Assembly: GCA_031376425.1 (NCBI GenBank) | Contig: JANMDR010000033.1 | Location: 1-34,324 of the forward strand | Direction of reading: 5' to 3' | DNA length: 34,324 nucleotides | DNA from: JANMDR01 sp031376425 | GTDB taxonomy: Bacteria > Pseudomonadota > Gammaproteobacteria > Burkholderiales > Usitatibacteraceae | Part shown: one piece after another, positions 1-8,860 of the stretch | Numbering within the stretch: the stretch's first letter is position 1 | How the letters are laid out: every line of letters starts with the position of its first letter | The notes under the pieces: model-generated | Seen by the model: only the letters and a program-made list of their open reading frames with translations | Databases searched by the model: none | What the model was told of the DNA's origin: nothing | Translations under genes and position numbers: made by a program

Positions 1-633
1 AAAGGTGTTGACGATGGCGTGCTGTTTGTTATCGCTAAAGATGATCGCAAAATGCAAATCCTAACTGGTGCCGGTACGCAGGGTGTACTCACCGATGCTA
101 TGAGTAAACGTATTATTGCTGAAACCGTTGCGCCAAAATTCCGTAGTGGCAACTTTGGCGGCGGCATTGAGGATGGTGTCGCACAGATTATTTCAGTGCT
201 TAGTGGCGAAGCGCTGCCACCGCCTAAAGCGACAAGTACGGGGAAAAATACGCAAGGTAATTATGGTTCTGGAATAAATTATCAGTCGGTGTTTTCCGTC
301 GTGCTTTTCCTAACAATTTTTGTATTCCGTATTTTGCGTAGTTTGGTGGGCCGCTTTTTTGGTTCTACCATTACGGCGGGTTTAATCGGTGGCGGTGCAG
401 TGCTCTTCGGCTTGGGTTTGGCTGTGGCTATTGGCTTGGGTTTATTGGTGTTTGTAGCTACCTTTATTTTTGGCGCGGCAGGGATGTTGCGCGGTAGTCG
501 CGGTGGTTCGACTTCTGGCTGGGGTTGGAGTACTGGCGGTAGCGGCGGTGGCTTTAGTAGTGGTGGGGGTGGCGATAGTTTTAGTGGCGGCGGCGGTAGC
601 TTTGACGGCGGCGGCGCCTCGGGAGATTGGTAA
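1..633 (+). CDS. TPM-domain membrane protein, N-terminus outside window
   Basis: The reading frame is open from base 1, so this is the C-terminal part (about 210 residues) of a larger protein. The visible start is the second half of a TPM (TPM_phosphatase/DUF477) domain: the stretch DDGVLFVIAKDDRKMQI and the following helix-rich part match the YgcG-like family. Two hydrophobic segments follow, from about base 285 to 480, and then a glycine/serine tail ending in GGGSFDGGGASGDW, which is typical of the family. Such genes usually sit behind lemA and form an envelope-associated operon; lemA would lie upstream of the window, which I cannot see. The stop codon directly abuts the ATG of the next TPM gene, so the two are co-translated. 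The molecular role of bacterial TPM proteins is poorly defined. Confidence 0.85.
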   Translation, partial: KGVDDGVLFVIAKDDRKMQILTGAGTQGVLTDAMSKRIIAETVAPKFRSGNFGGGIEDGVAQIISVLSGEALPPPKATSTGKNTQGNYGSGINYQSVFSVVLFLTIFVFRILRSLVGRFFGSTITAGLIGGGAVLFGLGLAVAIGLGLLVFVATFIFGAAGMLRGSRGGSTSGWGWSTGGSGGGFSSGGGGDSFSGGGGSFDGGGASGDW

Positions 634-1143
634 ATGTCTTGGTTACGACGCTATTTTAAGCATGTGATAATGACGCCGATAACCGTGCGCCGTTATTTCA
701 ATGCTGCAGTGCTCACGCAAATTGAGCATGCCATTGGCACAGGTGAGCAGGGTCACTCAGGGCAAGTTCGTTTTGTGGTGGAGGCCGAACTCTCTACCTA
801 TGCGCTTTGGCATGACATGACTGCTCGGCAACGCGCTAAAACGCTTTTTGCCAAGCTTGGCGTGTGGAATACCGAGCACAATAATGGCGTGCTTCTCTAT
901 GTGTTGTTAGCCGATAGAAAAGTAGAAATCATTGCCGATCGCGCTATTGACCGAGCTGTGGGGCAACCTGCCTGGGAAGCCATCGTCAAGCAAATAGATA
1001 CACACTTTACGCGAGATGAGTTTGAAGCTGGTTCGCTTGCCGGTATTGCGCAAATCCATGCGCAGTTGCGTCAACACTTTCCGCATAATGCTGAACAGGG
1101 CGTGCGCGACAATGAACAGTCGGACGCGCCTATTGTGCTTTAA
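634..1143 (+). CDS. TPM-domain protein, second of a tandem pair
   Basis: This 169-residue protein has a TPM fold. The core includes a helix ending in RAKTLFAKLGVWNTEHNNGVLLYVL, then a strand KVEIIADRAIDRAVGQPAWEAIV and a closing helix. The GVLLYVLLADRKVEIIADR segment is the counterpart of the VLFVIAKDDRKMQIL segment in the upstream gene. It has no clear signal peptide and no strong membrane segment; the N-terminus is basic. The ATG follows the stop of the preceding gene with no gap, so translational coupling is likely. Together with the upstream gene it forms the common TPM pair next to lemA-type genes. It is a confident family member of uncertain function. Confidence 0.85.
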   Translation: MSWLRRYFKHVIMTPITVRRYFNAAVLTQIEHAIGTGEQGHSGQVRFVVEAELSTYALWHDMTARQRAKTLFAKLGVWNTEHNNGVLLYVLLADRKVEIIADRAIDRAVGQPAWEAIVKQIDTHFTRDEFEAGSLAGIAQIHAQLRQHFPHNAEQGVRDNEQSDAPIVL

Positions 1144-1200
1144 TCACAAGCCTACGTTCGCGTCGCGTTTTCTGCATTATATTTTAGGATATCTCCCGTC

Positions 1201-2532
1201 ATGGCAAGCAAGTTGGAAACGGTAATGGCAGACGCGCCAAGCTCTGCAAAATTACCATCAGACCCATTGAACGCAGATGCACGGAACGCCGATGCAAAGG
1301 TTATGGCGTTAATCGGCTTTGCGCATGGAGTGAGCCATTTTTTTCATCTGGTCGTGGCACCTTTATTTTTCTGGTTGGGTCGTGATTTTTCCCTTTCCAA
1401 CGCACAGCTTGGCTTGTTGATGAGCGGTTTTTTTATTGTGTCCGGTATCGGTCAGTTCTTCGCGGGTTTCGTTGTCGATAAATTTGGGGCGCGTCGCGTT
1501 TTGTTCTTCGGTTTAAGCTGTTTTTTTATTGCCGCGCTGGGTCTCGCCAATGCCCAAAATGCAGCGATGTTGATGATTTTTACCTGTTTGGCAGGCCTGG
1601 GCAATAGCGTATTTCATCCCGTTGATTATGCTGTGCTAAACGCGCGGGTGAGCGCTGCCAGAATCGGCTATGCATATTCGGTGCATGGCATTACCGGTAA
1701 TATCGGTTGGGCGGCTGCACCGGTAGTACTAGCGGGAATGGCGACAAATTTCGGGTGGCGCGCCGCATTTTATAGCGCTGCGCTTATTGCACTCTCAGCC
1801 ATCATATTGATATTTATTAATCGGCATTTGGTTGATGACAAAATAATCGCAGCAATAAACGTGGCTAAAACCACGGCCGCAGCGACTGTAATTACTTCAT
1901 CCGCTATGCCTAAAGAGTCTAGTTTTGCCTTCATGCGCCTGCCAGCCGTCTGGATTTGCATGACGTTTTTATTCGTCACCACGATGGCAATGGGTGCCAT
2001 GCAAAGCTTCGGTGGACCAGCCCTGCAGGCGCTCTACAGTGCGCCACAGTGGATTGCGGTAGGTGCTGTGACCATTTATATGTTGGCCGGGGCAATTGGC
2101 TTGATAGCTGGCGGCTATTTAGTGTCAAACTTAAAACGCGGTGCAGGGCCAGAAACGATTATCGCGGTGGCACTCGGGTTTGCCAGCGTCTGCGCATTGG
2201 TAGTCGCGTCTGGCGCTATTCCGGTAGCGCTTTTACCCCTTGCGATTGCTACGATAGGGCTAGCCGCTGGCATCGCCGGCCCATCGCGCGACATGCTCAT
2301 TCGCAGTGTTACGCCCAAGGGTGCAACGGGTCGCGTTTACGGTGTTGTGTACTCCGGCCTTGATGCAGGCCTAGCCGTAGCCCCCTTCGTGTTCGGCGTC
2401 ATGATGGATCAAAAACAATACGGACGCTTATTTGTGGGCATGGCGATTGCCCTGCTGGCAGCACTTAGCTTAAGTTTGCTAGTGAGTGCTTATGCAAAGC
2501 GGCAAGCGAAATTATCGGCCTTGGGTAGCTGA
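1201..2532 (+). CDS. MFS transporter (fosmidomycin-resistance-like family)
   Basis: A 443-residue polytopic membrane protein with about 12 hydrophobic segments in two halves, separated by a hydrophilic loop at about residues 200-240. The first helix carries GFAHGVSHFFHL and the loop after helix 2 carries GFVVDKFGARRVLF, the MFS motif A region. Both resemble Fsr-type exporters and related major facilitator proteins. The substrate cannot be inferred. The ATG at 1201 is taken as the start because AGGATA lies upstream; an in-frame ATG at 1225 is an alternative. The last 51 codons recur, with in-frame indels, at 5517-5645 on the far side of the next gene (see the pseudogene entry). Confidence 0.85.
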   Translation: MASKLETVMADAPSSAKLPSDPLNADARNADAKVMALIGFAHGVSHFFHLVVAPLFFWLGRDFSLSNAQLGLLMSGFFIVSGIGQFFAGFVVDKFGARRVLFFGLSCFFIAALGLANAQNAAMLMIFTCLAGLGNSVFHPVDYAVLNARVSAARIGYAYSVHGITGNIGWAAAPVVLAGMATNFGWRAAFYSAALIALSAIILIFINRHLVDDKIIAAINVAKTTAAATVITSSAMPKESSFAFMRLPAVWICMTFLFVTTMAMGAMQSFGGPALQALYSAPQWIAVGAVTIYMLAGAIGLIAGGYLVSNLKRGAGPETIIAVALGFASVCALVVASGAIPVALLPLAIATIGLAAGIAGPSRDMLIRSVTPKGATGRVYGVVYSGLDAGLAVAPFVFGVMMDQKQYGRLFVGMAIALLAALSLSLLVSAYAKRQAKLSALGS

Positions 2533-2604
2533 ATATTCCTTATATTCGGGCATCTTCAAGAATTTTGACTCTCTTGTTTTCCTTGATTTTGAAACCGATT
2601 ATTT

Positions 2605-5484
2605 ATGGGCTTTGAGTTTAAGTGGGTTGTCTATGCTGTGTTAGTCGTGGTGGCTTTGATAGCACTGTTGATTGTTGCAAATACTGTGTTAATTATGCGT
2701 GCAGGTTTGCGCTCGCAAAAGGGCGAGTCGCTAGTGCCTCCGGATGATGTTTTCCCCGCTTACGACGCAGTTTCGATTCAAATTGCAGGCGCGCGGTTAA
2801 CTGAGTTGGGGTTCTCAGAAGTGGCGCGGTATAGACATGATGCAATGGCTGCCGCATTGGACAAATTACCCCATTATATTGCCGTTTACTTTGAACCGAC
2901 GCACAGCACTTTTGCTACAGTTCAACGAAACCCGAATTTGCAAGATCACATCCCTTACGCAGTGGTGTTTCACAATTTATGCCCCATCTCAGAATCTGGT
3001 AAACATCAATCGACCGTGAATAGAACCTTGTATTCGTTTCTCTCTTCTCCATTGGGTTTTGACGTGCAAGACCCTTACGCGAATAACTTGGATGCGCATT
3101 GGTTATTCCATCGGTCTCGACTCCAAGAGGCTGCGCACGCAGATGGCCCCACGCAGTGGTTAGTGGATGCTGTACAGGCGGTGAGCCTTCTTTCGACCGT
3201 AAATCCAGCGACCCTAACGGATGCGTTTCAGCGAGGGGTGCTTCACAAACGCGATGAATATTTTTATCTTAACTTTTTGCCTGCGCTGCGCTTGGCTTGG
3301 TCGATCGTATTTAAACCCAGAAAAATGACGCAACCCTACATTCTTTCTACGTCTGAGCTTGCGGCCCAAACAGGTGAAGGCGACGACACTAGTTACTTAA
3401 ATTTTCTAGCGGAATCGCGGAAACATGATTTGCAAAAAAGTAGACTACAAAAGATATTTCGGTTTGTTTTGCTAACAGGGGTATCGGGCATCAGCTTCGG
3501 GTTGGTGTGGGATAGTTGGGCTTTTGTACCTGTCTTATTAGCCGTGATTCTGATTCATGAGCTTGGGCACTTTTTGGCTATGCGTATTTGTGGCTATCAA
3601 AATGTAGAAGTTTTTTTTGTTCCGTTTTTAGGTGGGGGAACGACGGGCAGAAAAGATGATGCCAGCCCAATGCAACAGTTGTTGGTATACCTTGCAGGAC
3701 CGCTGCCGGGGTTAGTTATCGGTGGCGTTTTGCTGCTGTTTATTTCCAATGGATTGTGGGATACGTCGCCAGGCCTGCAGGCGGTTGCTAGAGAATTTTG
3801 CTGGATGTCTGTGATAATTAATGCGATGAATCTGTTGCCCATTACGCCGCTTGATGGCGGTAGGATCGTGGAAATATTTGTGTTTGGTCGGATGCCTCGA
3901 TTCAAGGTGATCTTCAGTTTTGTTTGTGTTGGCGTGATTATGTTTTATGCATTTTGGATTGAAAGTGTGACTACAGGCGTAGTTGCGGCAATCTTGGCGT
4001 TGATTTTGCCGCTGCAATGGCGACTTGCTCGGGTAGTTATGGAGGTGCGGCGCAACCACCCACCGCCTTTGTCGGAGTCGGTTGCAGGTGCCGCAGTATA
4101 TCGCGCGTTGATGGCATCGGATTTTGCGAAGGTAGCTACGCAAACCAAGCACACCATCTTCAATCACGTTATGTCCAGCGTGCGCGTGAAGCCACCGGGT
4201 TGGATCACTACCGTTGTTGGCCTTATGGTTTATGTTACTGTTTTAATTAGCCCGTTTGCCGCTTATTATGTTTGGCAGCCTACCTTGTTAGACCTTTACA
4301 TGATGGCTCCCCTTAGTAACTCAGCCTCCCTAGGAACCAATACACGAACCACGGTGGATTTTGAACGCGAAGAGCAAGCAGTGTTGGCTGCCGCACAAAC
4401 TAAGGCGGAAGCGCTCGTCGCGAGCGCTCGATCTGGCGAGGAGATTATCGGGGCATTAAAGGCAGCAAATGCAGATGAAAATATTTACTTAGTGCGAGCC
4501 ATCGCTGCTGCCGCAGCGCCACGAACCACGTTATGGAAAGACAGTGCTGCACATGCGCATGTATTGATCACTACAGCGAAGCATGGGCAAAAAAACGCTT
4601 CAACATTAAATTCCGCTGATGAAGTGGCGCTAACGCTTGTAAATTATCGCGATGCGGCGTTGTGGATGGCGGGCTTGCCGCCAAGCGTTGGTATGCAGCG
4701 GGAAAATCAAATGCTTTCGGGTGAAATTGCCCGCGATACCGCAATGCAACTGGAATATGGGAGCGAGGCTCAAAAGAGTGAAGCAATCGTTTCATATGGC
4801 AAGGCAATTGATTATTTTACGTCTGCCGAAGCGTTTAAAGACGCGCTATCGTGTGAAATTGAGATAGCGCAAATACATTTTATGCAGCAAAATTTTGAGC
4901 AGAGTTTGGCGACACTACGAGCAGTCGAACAAAAGGCGATTTTACTCGGCAATGCACCACAAATAGTGCGTAGTGCGCAGATGGCCTTGGTGAATGTATT
5001 GACGAGCCAAAAGCTTCCTGCAGAGGCAATGCTAGTGTTAGAGCGCAGCAGACGCGCCCTTGTTTTCGGTGATCTGATGAACCAGAAAGAGTTAGAGGAA
5101 GCGAGTGCATTAGTGTCTGTGCAGCTAAAACAATCAGCGGAAGCGTTGAAGGCGATCGATGAGTATTACGCTATTATGGATACTCTAAACGCTGATATTG
5201 GTATTCATTATTCTGAAGGTAATTGGTTGAGAGCACTTTTCGCAACTAAACCCTTGCCATCGGAAGCGCTCACTCCTGCGATGGCGCTCTTGAGAATTTC
5301 GATTTATCGTGAAATGGGGCAAGTGCAGATGGTTGAAAAGTTGACAGCCGCGCTAAATCGAAATGTGCCCGCCAAACGTCGTGCGTTGTTGCTTGACAAT
5401 TGGAAACGGCGATTGGCCAATACCAACTGGTACTCGTGGCGAATCCAGATTGAGCAAAAGGCGGCAGAAGAGACGTGGAAATAA
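2605..5484 (+). CDS. Site-2-protease-like (M50) membrane metalloprotease with long helical tail
   Basis: A 959-residue protein. A membrane helix lies at about residues 8-30, followed by a soluble region to about 285. Then comes a polytopic M50 core with the zinc motif HELGH at residues 318-322 and the second motif NLLPITPLDGG at 409-419, whose Asp417 is the expected third metal ligand. Another membrane segment lies near 530-550. From about 600 to 950 the protein is soluble and helical, with TPR-like helix pairs (for example IVSYGKAIDYFTSAEAFKDA and EAMLVLERSRRALVFGDL). M50 enzymes cut transmembrane segments, often to release regulators; the substrate here is unknown. The length is roughly double that of a simple M50 protease. 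It stands alone between the MFS gene and a fragment of that gene. Confidence 0.85.
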   Translation: MGFEFKWVVYAVLVVVALIALLIVANTVLIMRAGLRSQKGESLVPPDDVFPAYDAVSIQIAGARLTELGFSEVARYRHDAMAAALDKLPHYIAVYFEPTHSTFATVQRNPNLQDHIPYAVVFHNLCPISESGKHQSTVNRTLYSFLSSPLGFDVQDPYANNLDAHWLFHRSRLQEAAHADGPTQWLVDAVQAVSLLSTVNPATLTDAFQRGVLHKRDEYFYLNFLPALRLAWSIVFKPRKMTQPYILSTSELAAQTGEGDDTSYLNFLAESRKHDLQKSRLQKIFRFVLLTGVSGISFGLVWDSWAFVPVLLAVILIHELGHFLAMRICGYQNVEVFFVPFLGGGTTGRKDDASPMQQLLVYLAGPLPGLVIGGVLLLFISNGLWDTSPGLQAVAREFCWMSVIINAMNLLPITPLDGGRIVEIFVFGRMPRFKVIFSFVCVGVIMFYAFWIESVTTGVVAAILALILPLQWRLARVVMEVRRNHPPPLSESVAGAAVYRALMASDFAKVATQTKHTIFNHVMSSVRVKPPGWITTVVGLMVYVTVLISPFAAYYVWQPTLLDLYMMAPLSNSASLGTNTRTTVDFEREEQAVLAAAQTKAEALVASARSGEEIIGALKAANADENIYLVRAIAAAAAPRTTLWKDSAAHAHVLITTAKHGQKNASTLNSADEVALTLVNYRDAALWMAGLPPSVGMQRENQMLSGEIARDTAMQLEYGSEAQKSEAIVSYGKAIDYFTSAEAFKDALSCEIEIAQIHFMQQNFEQSLATLRAVEQKAILLGNAPQIVRSAQMALVNVLTSQKLPAEAMLVLERSRRALVFGDLMNQKELEEASALVSVQLKQSAEALKAIDEYYAIMDTLNADIGIHYSEGNWLRALFATKPLPSEALTPAMALLRISIYREMGQVQMVEKLTAALNRNVPAKRRALLLDNWKRRLANTNWYSWRIQIEQKAAEETWK

Positions 5485-5516
5485 GGGGGATTGCAGTCTG
5501 CGAGCTGTCACGCTGC

Positions 5517-5645
5517 GCCCCACTCGTGTTCGGCGTTATGAAGGATCAAAAGCAGACGCATCAAAAGCAATACGCACGCTTATTTGTGGGCATGGCGATC
5601 GCCTACGCGAAGCGGCAGGCGAGACTATCGGCCTTGGGTACTTGA
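5517..5645 (+). pseudogene. Remnant of an MFS transporter gene (3' end only)
   Basis: Reading in frame from 5517 gives a 42-residue peptide with VFGVMKDQKQ, RLFVGMAIAYAKRQAR and LSALGT before a TGA at 5643-5645. This matches the last 51 codons of the MFS gene at 2380-2532. The two share a perfect 24-base run (2424-2447 and 5576-5599) and a second shared block just before the stop. Relative to the intact gene the copy has a 5-codon insertion after DQK and lacks 13 codons of the last membrane helix; both changes keep the frame. There is no start, promoter or 5' part. It is either what is left of a second MFS paralogue or a partial duplication, not a working gene. Confidence 0.8.
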
Positions 5646-5669
5646 AGCTGCCTTGCATTAGCGCATCAT

Positions 5670-6422
5670 TTACTTTGTAGTCGGTTGTGTTTGCACTGAT
5701 GGCACCGCAGGCGCAGCTTGCGGTGCCGGGGAATCAATCGCAATCAACGCGACTAAATGCAGCGGTGGTGCGGTTTTGATAAAAGTTTGGGTAGCGGCGG
5801 ATGCGGCAAATGCATCGCGTTTTTCCTTTGACTCAAAACTGAGCATGGCGATTCGGTTATAAAGTGCGTCGCCTTCCAGTGGTGTAAGCGCTGCGTTTAC
5901 AAAGGGCGCTAATAATCTAGCATTCGCGCCAACTGCTGCATCTAACCAAGACTGTGCAGCTGTTGAAGTTGCGGTAGCGGCGTTCGCATTTATCGTGGCT
6001 ATTAGCAATGCCCCCGGCGCAGGGTAGGGTACAACATCGGCGCTACCTTTTAATCCCACCACGGTAAATACACCGGCACCATCGCGTAGCCGTACCACTT
6101 TGCGATACGCATCACCCCACCAAAATGCCTCCACGCTGGCGTGATCATCCCAATGCGCAACAACGGCGCTTCTGCCTTCGCATAGTCCGTACAAACAGGT
6201 CACCCCGCCACCGGCGCGGCCAAGGGCGATGTAGCGTCCGCCAGTGGCACTATAGATCGGCGGCAGGGTTGCGGAGTAAGCCATAATTTTTGCGCGGTCC
6301 GTAGAGCGTCCTAGTACGATTAAATACCCAGAAGCCACGTTATCAAGGGGGGGTGCAGTTTGGGCACCGGCATTGGTCGCAAGCACGCAAACGGCAATAC
6401 CTAGTACGCGTAGTAAGTTCAA
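5670..6422 (-). CDS. Exported DUF1330-like protein (dimeric alpha/beta barrel)
   Basis: A 250-residue protein with a signal peptide (MNLLRVLGIAVCVLATNAGA, likely cut before QT). Residues of about 30-125 fit DUF1330: GYLIVLGRSTDRAKIMAYSA, then YSATGGRYIALGR, then WDDHASVEAFWWGDAYRKVV, ending with a final strand. The second half (about 130-230) has a similar strand-helix-strand pattern with SFESKEKRDAFAAS, so the protein may be a tandem of two ferredoxin-like units. A short Pro/Thr tail follows. DUF1330 proteins belong to the dimeric alpha-beta barrel superfamily; no reaction is established. The gene is divergent from the membrane-protein gene at 6745, with a 322-base spacer. Confidence 0.75.
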   Translation of the reverse strand: MNLLRVLGIAVCVLATNAGAQTAPPLDNVASGYLIVLGRSTDRAKIMAYSATLPPIYSATGGRYIALGRAGGGVTCLYGLCEGRSAVVAHWDDHASVEAFWWGDAYRKVVRLRDGAGVFTVVGLKGSADVVPYPAPGALLIATINANAATATSTAAQSWLDAAVGANARLLAPFVNAALTPLEGDALYNRIAMLSFESKEKRDAFAASAATQTFIKTAPPLHLVALIAIDSPAPQAAPAVPSVQTQPTTK

Positions 6423-6744
6423 AGAGTCACCTTGAATTGAATAAATTTATAGACTGAAGATGCTCTAAAATAGAGCTTCTGCACCGGATTGCTAATTGCT
6501 AACTTGAGCTCCATTTTATATTGTGATAAGCCCTATGAGCAAAATTTTTTGTGTCACGACAATAAAATGTGCAATTGGATCAGTCAACCACAACGAGGAA
6601 GCGGATTACACTGGTAAGATGTGATCTGGGAGACTGCTGAAGATGTGTTCGGCACATCCTAAAAATAGACTAGATTACGTTGGCACTAAAACTATAAATC
6701 TAAAAACTAACTGCTGCAACGTTGATACAAGCGATAAATAAGCT
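6423..6744. other. Divergent intergenic region with an inverted repeat
   Basis: This 322-base spacer lies between two divergent genes, so it must hold both promoters. The clearest structure is a perfect inverted repeat GCTCTA-AAA-TAGAGC at 6462-6476, extended by further partly paired bases on each side. A near-direct repeat GCTAATTGCTAAC follows at about 6490, and a short GATGTG/CACATC hairpin lies near 6641-6657. A 29-codon ORF begins at 6535 but resembles nothing I know. I see no further gene here. Confidence 0.4.
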
Positions 6745-8418
6745 ATGACTGAAGAGTTTAAGATGGAATATAAACAGGATGGTATTGTGCCGTTCTGGAA
6801 AAAGCTACCGTTTTTCTTTTTGTTCCCATTCCGTTTTGGCCCCGCTGTTTTCTTGGCTTGTCTTGTCGCGATAAGCGCCGTAGCCGGTCTTATGTTGGGC
6901 GGGTTTGGTTTTGCTTTCAAAGGGTTTCTGGTTTACTTGGGGCTACGCTATGCGTTTAACGTGCTTGAGCTTTTCTCTCAAGGGCGTTTTGAAGGCGAGT
7001 CGGTTGACTATACCCTTTGGGGTCCAGAAAAACGTCCTGCTAAATTGGGCCTAGTGATTTTATTATTTGTTGTGATCGGCGCTGTAGTGGGCGGTTCGCA
7101 AGTAGCTTCGCGCATTGCTAGTAATGAAGGGGTGCAGGAGCAATTGCTGGCGCGATATAAGCAAGAGCATGCCGCTGAAATCGCTGAGCAAGAAAAAGAA
7201 ATGCAAGCATATAACGCCCGTAAAGCCGCCCGTGCTAAAGCCGCGCTTTCCGTGCGCCACATACCCCAGCCTGTAAATCCTGATGATGATACGACTGAAT
7301 CAGAACGCGATGCTAACACTGCTGAAGCACTCAGTGAGCCTGATTTTGAAGATCCGCCATCTGCAGGATTGGGTCGCGAGGAAATTTTGGCGCAGTCTGT
7401 TCCTGCTGCGTTTAGCCCGCTCTGGTTTAAAATTCAGCCCGCATGGTTTTGGCTGTTAATGCTGCTATTGAGTTTTATTTTGCCGTCTGCTGCGATTGTT
7501 ATCGCGTTGGAAGACAAGTTTTTTAAAGCGCTCAACCCCCTTCATGTGCTTGATCTAATTAAATCAATGGGGCGTGCCTATTTTGCGCTTTGGGCGTTAT
7601 TTTTGATTATTGCAGGCACGCGGCACGTCGCGCTATCCCTTGGCGCGTCGTGGCCTGCTGCCCTACGTTTTCCCGTGGAGATGGGCGTGGCAACCTATCT
7701 TGGCTTGGTGCTTTTTGCCATGATGGGTTATGCGCTTTATCAATACCACCAAGAGCTCGGTTTGGATGTTGATGTAGATTTTGATAGTCACCGTAAAGCT
7801 GGGGGGGCGGAAGGCATCGCGGCGGCTGGTTCTGCTGGTGCCGCCCTTCGCGCACAGGAACCCACGGACCCGATGGAGCGCAAGGTGCAAGCCTTACTCG
7901 CACAGGGAAAAGTGGCAGAGGCTATCGCTGAGGTAAAAGATAATATGCGCTACGACCGCTATGATCCCAAGCTCAATACCCGCCTGCATGGTTTGTACGT
8001 ACAAGCGGGTGACCAAGCAGTTACGATTAGCCACGGGCAGCAATGGTTGACGGGGCTGACCCGTGTGGGCAAGGGAGCAGAAGCGCTATCGGCACTGCGC
8101 GCACTATTGGCGATTGACGCAACTTTTGCCGTGACAGATGGCGATGCAATACTGCCGATAGCCGAAGCTGCGTTTAAAAAAGGTGAGCACAAGATTGCGA
8201 TGAGTCTGGTGCAAGGCTTCGACAAACGCCACCCCAAACACAAAGACATGGCAGGCGTTTTTTTTATAGCCGCTAAATTAGCCAGCGAACACCTAGGGCA
8301 GCAGGATAACGCCGTTAAGATATTGCGTGCGCTGTTGAAACACTTCCCTGATGCCGCTGTTGCAGTTGAAGCAAAAACATATCTGACCGTGCTGGAGAAG
8401 CTTTTGGTGAAGGGGTAG
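6745..8418 (+). CDS. Polytopic membrane protein with TPR-like C-terminal domain
   Basis: A 557-residue protein that I do not recognise by name. Two hydrophobic blocks lie near residues 30-75 and one at about 90-112. A charged Ala/Glu-rich stretch follows (about 120-200), then four hydrophobic segments between about 225 and 345. After a low-complexity linker (GGAEGIAAAGSAGAAL), residues of about 375-555 form helix pairs such as VQALLAQGKVAEAIAEV and AVKILRALLKHFPDAAVAVE, which look like TPR repeats. The domain order (membrane core plus helical repeats) resembles the M50 protein at 2605 but lacks a protease motif. The start is uncertain: ATG 6745 has little Shine-Dalgarno, whereas in-frame ATG 6763 is preceded by GAAGAG at good spacing. 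Confidence 0.65.
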   Translation: MTEEFKMEYKQDGIVPFWKKLPFFFLFPFRFGPAVFLACLVAISAVAGLMLGGFGFAFKGFLVYLGLRYAFNVLELFSQGRFEGESVDYTLWGPEKRPAKLGLVILLFVVIGAVVGGSQVASRIASNEGVQEQLLARYKQEHAAEIAEQEKEMQAYNARKAARAKAALSVRHIPQPVNPDDDTTESERDANTAEALSEPDFEDPPSAGLGREEILAQSVPAAFSPLWFKIQPAWFWLLMLLLSFILPSAAIVIALEDKFFKALNPLHVLDLIKSMGRAYFALWALFLIIAGTRHVALSLGASWPAALRFPVEMGVATYLGLVLFAMMGYALYQYHQELGLDVDVDFDSHRKAGGAEGIAAAGSAGAALRAQEPTDPMERKVQALLAQGKVAEAIAEVKDNMRYDRYDPKLNTRLHGLYVQAGDQAVTISHGQQWLTGLTRVGKGAEALSALRALLAIDATFAVTDGDAILPIAEAAFKKGEHKIAMSLVQGFDKRHPKHKDMAGVFFIAAKLASEHLGQQDNAVKILRALLKHFPDAAVAVEAKTYLTVLEKLLVKG

Positions 8419-8491
8419 AGCATAGTTAGCGCATGACGGCGATGTTTTTCAAACCTCTTCGCACCGAATGGTGTTTATACGTAATCGTAAA

Positions 8492-8674
8492 TTAGGTATG
8501 AAGTGATTTAAGCACCGTCTTTGGTGCGGCAATCACGACCTTAAGCAAGGCAGCAGCGGGGCCAGTTGGATTACGACGGCTCTCTTCCCAATTTTGCAAA
8601 GTTTTGACGCTCACGCGCATGAGTTGCGCGAACTCGCTTTGCGAAAGGCCAATCTTCTCGCGAGCAATTTTCAC
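8492..8674 (-). pseudogene. Truncated XRE-family antitoxin (HigA/NadS-like)
   Basis: The last 60 codons encode a clear XRE helix-turn-helix: REKIGLSQSEFAQLMRVSVK, TLQNWEESRRNPTGPA and a final helix. The pattern QNWE..RR.P.GPA is characteristic of HigA/NadS-type antitoxins, which are usually about 90-110 residues long. The only start within the homologous part is a GTG at 8672-8674. The family-like sequence continues upstream of it in frame (SASDV before KIARE), but that frame stops about 20 codons further up with no good start. The N-terminal part seems lost, and no partner RelE/HigB-type toxin is visible on either side. It could still be translated as a short DNA-binding peptide, but I read it as a remnant of a toxin-antitoxin module. 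Confidence 0.6.
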
Positions 8675-8860
8675 ATCTGATGCAGATAGAAAGGCGAGCG
8701 CCCAAAATACTATGGTTGTATATTGAACATATTAGGCTTCTCATTTTATAGGGGTTCGCATTACATTAGACGCAACTACTATCGCAAGATCTTACGGTAG
8801 TGATCGTGTTACGCAACCATTTTACACAATCATGCGCTTGATTTCGCCAGCTTCTGCAAG

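Noticed and set aside
3597..4167. Minus-strand frames of about 100-150 codons inside the M50 gene
   Set aside because: They are shadows of a gene with clear M50 motifs and have no coding features of their own.
5363..5680. 105-codon plus-strand frame across the end of the M50 gene
   Set aside because: It overlaps the M50 gene and runs out of frame with the MFS-like fragment; the in-frame MFS match at 5517-5645 explains the sequence better.
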